Source of the DNA: Telopea speciosissima | Taxonomy: Eukaryota; Streptophyta; Magnoliopsida; Proteales; Proteaceae | NCBI RefSeq assembly: GCF_018873765.1 | Contig: NC_057918.1 | Location: forward strand, 42,075,871-42,139,870 | Direction: 5' to 3' | DNA length: 64,000 nt | In this document: positions 1 to 11,459 of the stretch, piece after piece | How positions within the stretch are numbered: the stretch's first letter is position 1 | Layout of the letters: each line of letters begins with the position of its first letter | The notes under the pieces: generated by a model | Seen by the model: the letters and a program-made list of their open reading frames with translations, nothing else | Told to the model about the DNA's origin: nothing | Database searches by the model: none | Made by a program: the position numbers and the translations under genes

Positions 1-863
1 ACATAAACAAGATCACAATCATCAGGCCTTAGAGTCTGCACTTTAAAATCGGACAGAGAAGGAGCCCATTGATCCAACTAGATATTGACCTTTTGCCCAA
101 TATTATGAAATTATAAGAAATAATGACATAAAGACTAAGATTTGAAGAATGGAATTTTAGATAAAAATGAAGGGTAGAATAGGTAACTGAAAGATTTGCC
201 TCAACGTGCTTTTATATAATAGTATAATAGTATAATATAGTATGATAGTATGATATGATAACAAAAGGAAGGGAGATGGTTGGACACGCCGCTAGCTTTT
301 GCTAGACTTAGCATTTTTGTCCAATGGAGAGGATAGGGGGTCATTTTTATAGAAGGTGGGACAAAGTCACTCAGCCTGATCACAACAATTTCCCTTTAAC
401 CCAAAAGGGAAATAATCAAAACGTATTTCCTTTTTTTTTTTTGGGTATAATAAAGTATTTCCAAAAAAAAAAAGGAAATACGTTTTGATTCGGTACCGGG
501 TTTTTTGAAAAAGTTGGGTTCGGTTTGTGTCTATATTTTCTTCTCTTTCTCTTTTCAAGTACATAAAATATTTCATTAGCCCCACACTTAAAGAGGAGAT
601 CAATGGAAGAAGCATTGTTACAAATCTTATACTCATTATTTTTTTATCGATTTCATTCAATTCGGTTTTTGGTTTGTTATTGATTGATCCAATGTGATCC
701 AGTTTTCAACCAATCCCGTCATACCCCAATCCAAAACCAATCCAATAAGAATCGATTCAATTCGATCTCGGGTTTTTTGATCGGTTTCAATCGATCTTAA
801 TGGTTCAGGTTAGGTTTTGACACCCTTAGCCGGGAGATAGGGGATGGGGAACCTTTTTCCTTT
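1..863. repeat. Gene-free AT-rich repeat DNA
   Basis: No credible gene is present. Positions about 212-262 are a short TA-rich array built on TATAATAG/TATGATAG units. Positions 414-490 form a strong hairpin, listed separately. Positions 640-835 are rich in GATTGATCCAAT/AATCGATTCAATTCG words and end in GGTTTTGACACCC. This resembles the ends of non-autonomous hAT-like elements, but I found no partner end or target duplication, so the class is uncertain. Confidence 0.5.
414..490. repeat. Near-perfect 30-bp-arm hairpin
   Basis: The left arm (414-444, beginning AATCAAAACGTATTTCC followed by a T run) is the reverse complement of the right arm (461-490, A run then GGAAATACGTTTTGATT), around a loop of about 16 bp. 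The only visible difference is one base in the homopolymer length. It may be a foldback remnant of a small DNA transposon. No target duplication was identified. Confidence 0.75.
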
Positions 864-2425
864 GGGTTTTTGTCAAATGCCCCCTTACAACTTTTTTAAT
901 TGTAAACTCCCCTTTACTTTCAAAACATTGTAATAATTTGATCCAATCCGTTAGTCTTGAACGTTATGTATAAACGGATTGATTTTTTTGACCATAATGC
1001 CCCTGATATAGTAGAATGACCAAATTGCCCTCACTAACACACATGACCAAGTTCCCTCCACCGCCAGTGAAATCTGGGCTTCAAGGGCTTCCCCCTTCAA
1101 CAACTCACTCCCCTCCACCGCCATGAAATCTGGGCTTCAAGGGCTCCCCCTTTCCAAATTCCCACACTTGGCGTTCATGTCTATGAGAGCTGCAAGAGCA
1201 TGAGTTATCAAGAAACAGGTATCCTTTCTTTCTAAGTCGGATAAACACAGGAAGGATTGTAACTAACCCACCACCTGCAACTGTAATTGACCCACCAACA
1301 CCCACATTACCTTCATGATTCCCGGCGGCAGCAACATCGACACTTGAAAAGAAAACCTAACTCATGTAGGACTCCTTCAGATATCGTTTTCTAATTCCTT
1401 CATTTCAATTAAAGATAATCATTACTAATTCACCTATCCAAATCCCAATAGAAGAAAAATAAAGTAAAAGAAAGAAAGAAAGAGAGAGATCCGATTTCAG
1501 ATTTCTTACTTTCTAAACTAAACTGAGAATAATGAAGGTCGAAATCCACAGAACCATCGTGGGCAGCAAAGGCCTTCTCCCCCTCTCTGATTCCCGCTTC
1601 TTTGTATCCCTTTCTGTCTTCATCTCTGTCTTTCAAAGTCTTGGTTTTTTTTTTTTGGGGGGGGGATTTTGGAAGAGAAAGAAAAAGCAAACTTAAAAGA
1701 GTTTTTTTTTGGAAGCTGGGTGGTTCAGAATAGAGATTCAGTTTTCTTTCAGTTGTTTTTTGAATTTTTTTGCAAAGCTTTCATTAGGTTTTTCATCTTT
1801 TAATTGAAATCAGGGAACGTGAAATCAGATTTAGGAGAAAATATTGGCCTGTGGTTGCAAGCTCTTCTTCTTCTTGACATTCTAATCATCACCATCTCCA
1901 AACACATCATCTCCTCTTTCTTTGAATCCATATACCTATAATCCCCATCTTCATACACATCCTCTGAATCCATATCAGACCCAGAACCCTAGAACAGAGG
2001 AAGTTGTTCAATAGGGCTTAATCATCTCAACCCTACGCAAGTTCAGCAGATTCAAGCCCAGATCCAGCTCCAACAGCGAGTTCGACGGTGACAACTGAGT
2101 CTGCAGGGTCTTCGCCTGAATCTGATTTCAAGCTCCCTAATTTCAATGAGCCTCCATGGGATGAATCGGAGAAGTTCATATTGCAGAGATTGGGTTTGCA
2201 AGATGAGTTGCAGGGTTGAGGGTTAATGAGGGTAATTTGGTCATTCTACTATATCAAGGGTATAATGGTCAAAAAATTCAATCCGTTTGCACATAACGTT
2301 CAAGACTAACGGGTTGGATCAAATTGCTATCATGTTTTGAAAGTAAGAGGGAATTTACAATTAGAAAAGTTGTAAGGGGGCATTTAGACAAATGGGCATT
2401 TTCAGGGGACATTTGACTAAAACCC
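864..2425. mobile_element. Mutator-like element (non-autonomous, Pack-MULE type)
   Basis: The element is bounded by long terminal inverted repeats of about 180 bp. The left end starts GGGTTTTTGTCAAATGCCCC. The right end, read in reverse, starts GGGTTTTAGTCAAATGTCCC. The two arms stay similar through the stretch about rising pyrimidines, Leu-free ATTTGATCCAATCCG, and the words around ATATAGTAGAATGACCAAATT. It is flanked by a perfect 9-bp direct repeat, TTTTCCTTT (855-863 and 2426-2434). Long inverted repeats plus a 9-bp duplication are the hallmark of the Mutator superfamily. No transposase is encoded. The inside carries host-gene fragments (see 2011-2219) and a tandem duplication of about 57 bp at 1056-1155. 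Confidence 0.88.
2011..2219 (+). pseudogene. Captured ERF (RAP2.4-like) transcription factor fragments
   Basis: Inside the MULE, 2011-2091 reads IGLNHLNPTQVQQIQAQIQ. This resembles the conserved LNxLTPxQIQxIQAQ segment that precedes the AP2 domain in RAP2.4-type (DREB A-6) factors. In another frame, 2077-2219 reads TTESAGSSPESDF and NFNEPPWDESEKF before a TGA, like the acidic C-terminal region of the same group. The AP2 DNA-binding domain that should lie between them is missing, and the two pieces are in different frames, so this is not a functional factor. Family assignment is from remembered motifs and is moderately sure. The fit is the usual Pack-MULE picture of captured exon pieces. Confidence 0.5.
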
Positions 2426-2434
2426 TTTTCCTTT

Positions 2435-4270
2435 TATTTATACTATAGGTTATAACCCCCAAAAAACTGACAGTATAGTGGGGCACGTCTGACTGGATAG
2501 TTGACCTCGCCTACTGAGCTTTCCACTTGTCAGTTAGAACTTAAAATTCCCCCCTCTGGTTTGGAAACTTGCTTTGTTTTGGGACCTCCAACGGCTGGTA
2601 CTTCTTATTCCATAATGGCATTCGACTACAGGTTGGAAATATAAAGCCCCAAGTGAATGCTTATCCTCCAGACACGATCAGAGTTGGTTTCAGAGACTGA
2701 TCCAAGTTAGGAGTTGATCGGAGCGGCCGTCATCGGAGGTGATAGCATCGCCCAGATTTAAGTAGTATCACATTCAGGTAATTCAGGAAATCTTTCTGTG
2801 TCTCTCAGCCCTTAAACTGAAGTAGGGTTGAACAAAAAAATATAAACAATTAGCAATTGAAAGTGATGGCCTTCGGTAGGCATACTCAGGGTAAAGTCAG
2901 ATTGTAATTGTTCTTTCTAGCCATCTTTTTGTTTCATTCTAATTTTTCTGGGTTCTTGTTAGTTGTATTTGGGTCTCTTTTTTAACCAAAGAAAATTCAA
3001 ATGCAGAAAATGAGAGAAAGAAGTGGAAAAATAATGTGGTATTTTCAAGTATTAAGAAATCGAAATTGGAGTTCTTTAGGTGGCCTGGTCTGCTACCCGT
3101 GAGTCTTTATAGTAAATTGATCACAGATTCAGTTTTGTTCTTTTTTTTTTTTTGTAGTCTGTTAAATCTCTTCTGTCCTTCCAAGCCCAAGAGGGTAGTA
3201 AAAAAAAACCAAGAAGGTGAAGGAGTGAAAAAGAAGCCTGGAATTAACAGTTCTGGTTTGGGTTGGGTCGACTCATCAGTTGGGTGTAGGCATGTTGATG
3301 GTCGGGGTTGAATTCCTTTGCTTTTGGCCTTGGGCTGTCAGATCTGGTCACCACTTGCTATATCAAACATTTGAGGGTCCATCTTCTAAAGCTATCTATA
3401 TCTACCTCATAGGTTGAGTTTCAACCAATTTTTAAATATTGGAATCAGATCGGTTGAATCGACGATTCAGATCGAGATCGGCTGTGTGATGCCGATCCTG
3501 ACCATTCCAGAGAAGCCGATTCTAGGGTTTTGGGGACACGATCATTCGGTTTCAAATCTGAGGGGCCGATCCATGGGTTTTTGGGGCCAATTCTGGCTGA
3601 TTCCAATCCAGATTAGAATGTTCAGGTACCAATTTGATCCTTGTTTCCAAGTTTAAATCCTTGGTTTCTACCCAAAACAGCCAACTGATGTGTCTAAAAA
3701 ATGAGTTCAAAGTGATTGGACTACAGAAATTTCCTCCCCCTAGTATATAAAAAGGAAAAAAAATTCTTGATATATGTAGTATAGAACATAAAGGTTTGTC
3801 CCAGCACAAATATATGACAAGTTACCCTTTTGTATGTCAAGTTTCAACCCAATCAGAACTAGTCATTGCCAAAATAAAGTATTGATTATTTGTCTAATGA
3901 GAGGTTTTGCACCAATACTTCTTTTGCCTACCAAGCCCTTTCACAATCTCTGACACTCTCTACCCTTCCTGACCATGTGAGCCCTTCATTTATATTCATC
4001 GTGAGGTATTCCTCTCATGCGGCCATTGACTTGGTGTGGGAGATGCCAATATACGCGGCGCAGTGTGTTTATCTCTCCCACTTTTCTTAAATATAACTTA
4101 GATTTTCCTTGCGTGAGATATCATAGCCGTAGCTAAGTTTGTAGAGTTTGAATAGCTTGATCTTATATTTTGTCACATCCATGGACGATAGGAGAATGGT
4201 TTTTTGATTGATGAACAAAGTTAAATAAGTCTTAAGTAAGTTCATGATGAAACTTGAAATGTGGATTAGA
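2435..4270. other. No gene; contains a GATCGG-rich patterned stretch
   Basis: No open frame here has recognisable protein similarity. A splice-like CAG/GTAATT occurs near 2776, after a GC-richer stretch (2690-2770), but no coding exon follows. Positions 3425-3640 are unusual. They begin CAATTTTTAAATATTGGAA and repeat the words GATCGG, CCGATTC and CCGATCC in both orientations, resembling the patterned ends of hAT-like elements elsewhere in the window. No right end was found. Confidence 0.45.
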
Positions 4271-4279
4271 ACAGCAATG

Positions 4280-5069
4280 TAGTGTGTGATTGGACAAGTA
4301 ATTTCTCTTACTATTTGAGTGATGTTGCTAAAATTGTAGGCTGGTTCTGTTATTGGATATTGTGTCCATCAAAACCAAAATAAATTGTTTAATTTTAATT
4401 AACTTGTATTTATATTTTATGGGCGATTGTGTGTCTAGAGGTATGGCCTTAAAGTGTTTGCAACTTGGGACGGAGTTGGGCTCTCTGTTGTCATGGTTGC
4501 CGCATTGTGTGTGTATCGGATTCGATCATTCGAGAACCCTACATGGTTTATTGTCGGATATTTTATGTAACAGTGTTCTACTGATAGTTGTGTGGTCCCT
4601 AAACCTCTAAGAGGTCTTTATCGTTGCAGAGCAATATTGTATACTTTAGGTACATATGGTTGATGCCTACATTTGATTGGCTATACATTACTATTTTGGG
4701 TTCAATAAGGAATCCACTTCCTGCACGGAGAATGTCTTGAGAGCGAATCTTGAATTTGACTAGACAAAATTTCCGTGCTCGGTGATTTAACTGTAAATTG
4801 TTTGCAATGAATCTATAAAATTATTATTTATATTTATAAATGTTTTATTGCATTCTTTTGTTGTCCAATCAGTGGTCAGGATGCTCTGTAACTAGGGTGG
4901 TGATAGTAATTTAATTCCATGCCCTGAGGTGCATTATGAGATATTGTAAAGTGGAGGGACCTACACGTACTATTTGCTATCATTATGAGTTTTATAGTTT
5001 TTACCATACTAATGTGTCCGGGCAATTATGTTTAATTCGCTTTTTGAGTAAGACTCTAATTAAGCTGCC
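4280..5069 (+). repeat. Unclassified dispersed repeat, copy 1
   Basis: Blocks within this stretch recur in the same order at about 24780-25440. Examples are GGGACGGAGTTGGGCTCTC with GTTGCCGCATTGTGTG, CAATAAGGAATCCACTTC, and TAGGGTGGTGATAGTAATT. A piece similar to its start (TTGAGAGGTGTTGCTAAGAT, then GGTAAGCTGGTTCT) also occurs at 7825-7880. No coding capacity is seen. It may be a non-autonomous LTR element or old LTR debris. Confidence 0.5.
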
Positions 5070-5088
5070 TTGGTGTACGGACCAATAG

Positions 5089-7053
5089 ATTCTTTGCAGT
5101 GAGGTACATATCCATGACCACTAATCTATGTTGTGTGGTAGGCTCTCCCCTGGAAGAAATATATTTGGCTAGACCAAGGCTAAAAAAGCTAGTTTTAGGA
5201 CATAGCAAAGGACTAAGGATGTGGAGAATCTACAAAGGTATAAATTTGCCATAAATGAAGCTAAGGAGATTGTGGGAAAAGTCTGCTAAAAAAAATATGA
5301 AAATCTTTATAACAATCTGAGTACATAGGAAGGAGGAAAAGCTATCTATAATAAGGTAGCTAAAATGAGGGAAATGAAGAGTAGGGATCTTAACCATGTT
5401 AGATGTATTAAAAGTGAAGATGGTAAAGTACTAGTAAGGGATGAGGACATTAATAAGAGATGCGAAGGTTATTTCTGCAACCTACTAAATGAACACACTT
5501 TAAATAATAGTGTTCCGGAAGACTGCATTATTCATAAAGACACTACACGTCGTAGATATATAAGAAGAATTAGAGTGTCAGAAGTAAAAGAAAAGCTTTA
5601 AGGAGGATCAAAGTAGGCAAGGCATAAGGCCCAAATGAGATCCCAATAGAAGTGTGGAAGAGCTTAGGAATCTGTGATTTGTCTTGGCTAACCAGGTGTT
5701 TAATAAGATTATGGGCACAAGGAAAATGTTAGATGAATGGAGGAGAAGCATCGTGGTTTCGATTTACAAAAATAAAGGTGATATTCAAAGCTGCAATAAC
5801 TATAAAGGCATAAAACTAATGCGTCATACTTTGAATTATGGAAGAGGGTTTTTGAAACCCATTTTGAGGCAAAAAACTACTGTTACGGAGAATTAATTTG
5901 GTTTTATGCCAGGAAGATCCATGACGGAAGCTATTTACCGAATTAGGAGACTTATGGAAAGATTTAGAGATTGCAAGAAGGATCTCCATATGGTCTTTAT
6001 TGACCTAGAAAAAGCTTATGACAGAGTCCCTAGAGAGTTAATCTGGCAAGTACTAGAGAAGAGGAGTGTTTCAAGTAAATATGTGGGCATAATTAAATAT
6101 ATGTATGATGGTGCGGTAACAAGTGTAAGAACTGTGGGGGCCCAAGGTAGTGAATTCCCTATTACAATTGGATTACATCGGATCAGCTTTAAGCCTTTTT
6201 GTTTGTGCTTATATGATTTAACAAGAGACATTCAAGATGAGGTTCCTTGGTGTATGCATTTTGCTGATGATATTGTTTTGGTGGATGAAACAAAAGTAGG
6301 GATTAACGCCAAGTTAGAGTTATGGAGATCAACCTTGGAATCAAAAAAGGTTTTATGATAAGTAGAATGAAGATATAGTATATGGTGTGTAACTTTGGTT
6401 ACATTGGGACAGATAATGAGGTGGTGAAAATTGATGAGAGGGATACTCTGCCAAATGATTATTTTAGGTATCTTGGCTCAATTATAGAAAAAGAAGGTGA
6501 TATAGAGGATGATGTTTCACAAAGAATTAACATAGGATTGATGAAGTGGAGAGGAGCGTTGGGAGTGTTGTGTGATACACCTTTATAAAGGAAAATTTTA
6601 TAGGACAGTCATACGACCAACTATGATATATGGTGCAGAGTGTTGGGCAGTTAAGAAGCATCATATAGATAAACTCAGTGTAGCGGAGATAAGGATGTTG
6701 ATATGGATGAGTGACAAAACTAAGAAGGATAAAGTAAGGAATGATCATATTAGAGCTGATTTGGGAGTAGCTCCGATACATCATAAGCTACGAGAAAATC
6801 GTTTGAGGTGGCATGGCCATGTTCAACGGAGGCCTTTGGATGTTCCAGTATGGAGGAGTGATTTGATTTGGATTGAAGGAACTAAAAGAGGCAGGAGCAG
6901 ACCTAAAATGACTTTATGAGAAGTGGTGAGGAAAGACATGCATAACTTAGTCCTTGTATCAAGTATGACCTCGAATAGAGCTGATTGGAGGGCAAGGATC
7001 CATGCCCATTTAGTTGAGATAAGGCTGAGTTGTTGTTGTTGTTATTGTTGTGG
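5089..7053 (+). mobile_element. RTE-clade LINE retrotransposon (decayed)
   Basis: This is a non-LTR retrotransposon coding for a reverse transcriptase of the plant RTE type. It ends in a TTG-rich microsatellite (7030-7050), the typical RTE tail. A 19-bp direct repeat, TTGGTGTACGGTCCAATAG, flanks it (5070-5088 and 7054-7072, one mismatch) and is the likely target-site duplication. The coding region has several stops and frameshifts, and the endonuclease part at the 5' end is mostly missing. A related 3' tail lies in reverse at 25548-25650. Confidence 0.82.
5365..6919 (+). pseudogene. RTE reverse transcriptase, frameshifted
   Basis: The reading continues across several frames: 5365-5601, about 5640-5896, 5906-6358, 6382-6588 and 6572-6919. 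Visible landmarks are the finger segment with DEWRRSIVVSIYKNKGD and NYKGIKL, the palm segment VFIDLEKAYDRVPRELIW, the catalytic FADDIVLV box (the second catalytic pair, DD), the RYLGSIIEKEGD segment, and the C-terminal RLRWHGHVQRRP motif characteristic of plant RTE proteins. Stops at 5602, 5897 and 6357, plus frame changes, make it inactive. Known role of the family: target-primed reverse transcription. Confidence 0.85.
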
Positions 7054-7072
7054 TTGGTGTACGGTCCAATAG

Positions 7073-8340
7073 GATCGCACCATTTGACACATAGAATCCA
7101 AAGAAGGAAAAAAAATCTTATTTCGCTATTTAGGAGAGAAAGTGTTGATCACAATAGGTCATACAATTTCGAGAAAACCAGAGCTCTCTCTCTCTCTCTC
7201 TCGCTCTCCCCTTTTCTTCTCTTGCTCTCTCCAAGTGTTGGGTGTTGCTATCATTCGAGGGAGGATTCCGCTGCGTTCTTGCTCCATCATGTGTTGAGTG
7301 GAGATCGATTCCTACTTCTACGGGTTTGGTGTTCAAGTGCTGTGAACTGTTAGGGGTGCTTTGCTTTCGGCACTAAAGAAGTAAGCCTACTCGCCTATCC
7401 GTGATTGAGGAAGTGGTGGACTATAGGGAGAAAGAAGTTGTTATGCCGATTTCCAAACAAGCATGGCATGAAAGAGAACAGCAGGAGGTGGTAGCGAAAT
7501 AAAATTCATTCTTTTCCATAGCATCCGCATAAGCAGAAGTATCAGTTTTGCTTGATTCGAACTATATCTGTCGAGCCACCGCTTACGGCCTTCTTTAGTA
7601 TGGTAACCTCGTCCGTCAGGCCACCCATATAGGCTCGAAACACTTCCCTGACCCCCTGCCCTTGGCTTCCAACCCAATTAAGATGTTTGATTCGGATACC
7701 CCATACTGTGTGAGGAAAATTTTTATTTGGAGCGTTGCTGCCAACAGGTTCTTGAGGAGTGAATCAAGAATCGAATTGACTGGCATATGTGGATTAGAAG
7801 AGGAAATGTAGGACGTCATTGGAGAGGTGATTTCTGTTACTGTTTGAGAGGTGTTGCTAAGATGGTAAGCTGGTTCTTGTCGAGAAGGTCAAGAATCCAA
7901 TTGGCTGGCATATGGGGTATGGTTTACTGGTAAGTTGGATAGATTTGTGCAGAGTAATGATTAATGAAGGGTTTGGAAGCAATTGATTTGAAAATTGAAA
8001 TGCAGATATTAGGTTTAGGAGAAAATTTTCCTTCACCACGTGGGAAGGGTTCAGCCACCATCCTAGACTGTTGTGTTATACCCTCTCCTGCCCATCCGAT
8101 AGCCACGGTCAAGGGATTCCACTTCACCTTGGTTTTGGGAAAACTCGGTCCTTAGGTTTATGAGATGGTCAAAAAGGTATATGCCTGACAAGTTATGAGA
8201 AGAATACATGAGAATGAAAGAGAAATAATTATGTGGGATAAGTATAGGATCCACCTTTATAGCGCATCAATCCAGGCAACCAAAAGAGAGTATTGGAGCA
8301 AAAAATTTTATTATGCATAATGTGATTGATTTCAGCCCTA
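7073..8340. other. Gene-free repeat debris
   Basis: The stretch contains a CT microsatellite (about 7181-7206). It also contains an imperfect internal duplication (TCAAGAATCGAATTGACTGG at 7768 and TCAAGAATCCAATTGGCTGG at 7886) and a piece related to the repeat at 4280. No protein-coding similarity was recognised in either strand. Confidence 0.5.
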
Positions 8341-8720
8341 TATATAGGCGGATTTGGCTCTCCTCCAGCTGTGGCGGGAGCTGGAGGATCTAGCACCCCT
8401 TCAGATTATTACGTGTGGCAGTAATAATATCCAACGGTCTAGAAAGACATGGAGATTTTTAAGCCAAAAACCCAACAATAGCCTTCCCTTCCACCCGACC
8501 CGATTTTATTTCTCATTTCTCTTCCCCCTTTTGAACGACTGTACTCCTGACCATGGAAATCAAACAACCCTAGAAAGAAAGAAACACAACCAAATGGCGA
8601 ACTGCAGAAGCAAATCTCCATCTCTTCAAACCAAACGGTGAACTGCAGAAGCAAGTCTCCATCTCTTCAAACCAAACGACGAGCTGCGACTGCGCCCTGC
8701 AAATTCCTGGTTGCTTCTCT
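8341..8720 (+). pseudogene. Promoter and 5' fragment of a PPR-type gene (inverted copy A)
   Basis: The stretch opens with a TATA-like CTATATATAGG (8337-8348). It is followed by a leader that is the reverse complement of 17534-17860, including CTCCTCCAGCTGTGGCGGGA, CCAACGGTCTAGAAA and AACCCTAGAAAGAAAGAAAC. A short frame begins MANCRSKSPSLQTK near 8594. The matching copy on the other strand runs into a PPR C-terminus, so this is most simply a second copy of that gene's promoter, leader and start. A local tandem duplication of about 50 bp (8600-8680) breaks the frame, and no PPR repeats follow. Confidence 0.5.
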
Positions 8721-9245
8721 AGAACAATAAATAATGAATGATTTCTGCAACCCACATTGGTTTCTGCGTTGAAGATAGAACGGGTCACTTGTAAGGTTTA
8801 TAAATTTTAATATTCAAATGAAGAAGGTGACACCCTCCTTCCCCTTGTGTCAAGAAAGCAAGGTCCTTACTCCACTATTGTTGACAAAAGGAAAAAGGAA
8901 ATGGAGATCATCACAACAATGAGAAGTTATCCTTCATCTTTCTACTCATGATGGAAGAAGCTAACAAGGCTAAAATCATCACTGTTGGTGTAGTAATCTT
9001 CCTCATTATCATGATCGGTATCGCTCGTTTCTTCCTCATTGCTGAAGCTGATATTGTAGCAATTCTTGCAATCTTTACATGGGTATTTATCCAATACCAT
9101 AGAGATAATTCCAGGAGACTGATACAGAGTAATTCAACTTCATTAGGATACAGCTTCCTTAGGAGATTAGCTGGTGTTCCAACAAAGTTTGAGTACAAAG
9201 AGCTTGAGGTGGCAACAAATAATTTCCAATCACCGAGTGATGCCA

Positions 9246-11076
9246 TGATCCTGCCGCCACCCCCCTCCCTTCCCCCCACCACATGCTCCTCTCCACCCTC
9301 TCCGGCTACAATCCCCTCCACCAACCTACCCCCCTCCATTGCCCCTCCCTCCCCCCACTCTACTCCACCTTCCCCCTCCTTCTCACCCCCTGCAATTGTC
9401 GCAGCCTCCACCACCCCTGCCGGCTCAAAATCTTGGGCCTCTCTGCTTTCCAGCCCTCCTTCCACCCCCTGCTCTGGTCTCGCCCTTCACTTTGTCAAAC
9501 CCTCTTCTGATAATGGTAACACTTTTGCTCTCTGCCCCAATGAATTTCTATCCCCGAAGATTTCTAAGTGGCAATCTTGCCTCGTCGGTCACTTTCTCGG
9601 CAGCAGGCCCTCCTTCAACACCGTAAGGTCTTCCCTCTCCAAGCAGTGGAGAGCGGAGGGCTCCCTGGACATTTTCCTTCTGGACAGTGGAGTCTTCATT
9701 TTCAAGTTCTTTTCTGATGTCTCCTTGGCTCGTGCTCTCAATGGCGCTCCTTGGCTTGTTGGCAACAAACCCATTTTTCTCAGGCAATGGAACCCCTACA
9801 TCCTCCTCCACAAGGTCGACCACAACACCTTCCCTTATGGATCTCCCTCCCTGGTCTTCCTTTCCACTACTGGAGCCAGGAATGCCTCAGTCGAATTGGC
9901 TCAGTTGTGGGCCAACCTCTCTACACTGACGTGCGCACTCTCAAGATGGACAGGTTATCCTATGCTCGGCTTTGTATCGACGTCTCGGCAGATCACCCTC
10001 CACCATCCTCCATCTCCATTGTTGAAGACGACGGTTTCAGCTTCGAACAGCCCATCAAATATGACTAGCTTCCTCCTCACTGTATCCACTGCCATGTCTT
10101 TGGTCACCACTCCAAGAGCTGCTCCGGAAAGAATCCACTGCCTGAGGTTTGCCCTGGAGATCTTGCTGGTCTTTCGGTCTCCCCTGCTGAACTGCCCCTG
10201 ACTTCGGCTCCATCTGCAACCTGTCCCTCTTTGCCTCCTCCGGCTTCGTTGGGCATCTCAGCTACTCCGGCTGCATCAAGCACGCCAGCACCCCCTTCAG
10301 ATGCTCTCCTGCTCCCCCCGCTGGCCTTTGGTCCCTCTAGATCTCCCAGCAGGGGTCGACTGAAATCTCGCCGCCACCGGAATCGCCGCCGTCCATTGCT
10401 GAGCTCTTCTTTGCTTGCACGCAGGGAAGCCTCCTCGGTTACTGCACCTGTGACGACTTCATCTTCCTACATCGCCCCTGCCAGTCTGCCCAAGTCAGCC
10501 AGTCAAACTTCTTCTTCGATTCTCAGCCCACCTCAGATGGAGCCCTCTTCCTCGTCTAATCGCTTTGCTCCGTTCCAGTCGATGGACCTAGCATCTGATT
10601 TGATGTCTCACAGCGTTGCTTGCACCCTTTTGGCTTCTTCGACTGTTGAAGACCCTGAAGTGCCTGCCAGAACCTCTCTGAGCTCTGCGCTATCAAGGTT
10701 TTGGGCTCTGCCCCCTCTGGCCTCCCCTGGCGAGGTTGCAGCTTTCGCCTCCTGCAACTCGATCTCTGCCTTCAGGAGCCTCTCTCTCGACAGAAGTTTG
10801 TCCCTGCTTTTGGATTACGTGAACGAAACCCCCCCTTTTTCAAATCCCCCTCCTTTTGTCCCTTGCGACATTTTGTCGCTTCCCAACAACCCCCTCCCCT
10901 CTTACAGCCTCCCCCTCTCGCCACGTGCCCCTACCTTTTCCCCTTTTCCCTCTTCCACCCCTCAATCCCTGGCCCCACCACCCTCTAAAATCCTTCCATC
11001 TTACTTCACCTACAATCTACCCATTTTACCCCCCTTCTCACCTCCTAAATGCCCATATCCGTGTTTTGCCTCTTAA
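9246..11076 (+). pseudogene. LINE ORF1: DUF4283 / zinc-knuckle protein
   Basis: The product begins with a Pro/Ser-rich stretch. It is followed by the DUF4283-like region (SKWQSCLVGHFLGSRPSF through NGAPWLVGNKPIFLRQW, about 9550-9800). After a one-base frame change near 9820 comes WISLPGLPFHYWSQECL to about 10065. A CCHC zinc knuckle with spacing C-x2-C-x4-H-x4-C (HCIHCHVFGHHSKSC) lies at about 10087-10131. A Pro/Ser-rich tail follows to a stop at 11074. DUF4283 plus a zinc knuckle is the usual ORF1 of plant L1 LINEs and is thought to bind the element RNA. Frameshifts near 9820 and 10065 mean it is not intact. Confidence 0.8.
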
Positions 11077-11459
11077 TGCTAATCCCCCCCGACCCATCAC
11101 CCCTCTCCAACCCATTACTCAGTCTACTCCTTCAACCCAATCTGATACCCTTCTTGATACCCGACCTTTGAACCAACTCCCTAACCCATTCCCCAACCAC
11201 TAAGCCCAGCTATGCATCCCCGCACCTGACTGCCCTCTCCCCTCCTAGCTTGGTCCTTGGCAACCACCCCTCCCCCCTCCTCCCCCACCTCTCAGGTCTG
11301 GCCAGATCCACATCCCCTCCCCTCTTGTTCCCTCCTCTAGGGCCCTTGGCCCTCTTGCTGCTACGTGTATTGCCCGCCACCGCCCCACCCTCTCGTATTT
11401 CCGTAAGAGATACCGTAGTGCCCCGCCCAGGGTCTCGCTGCCCCCCCTCTTTAGTTCCC

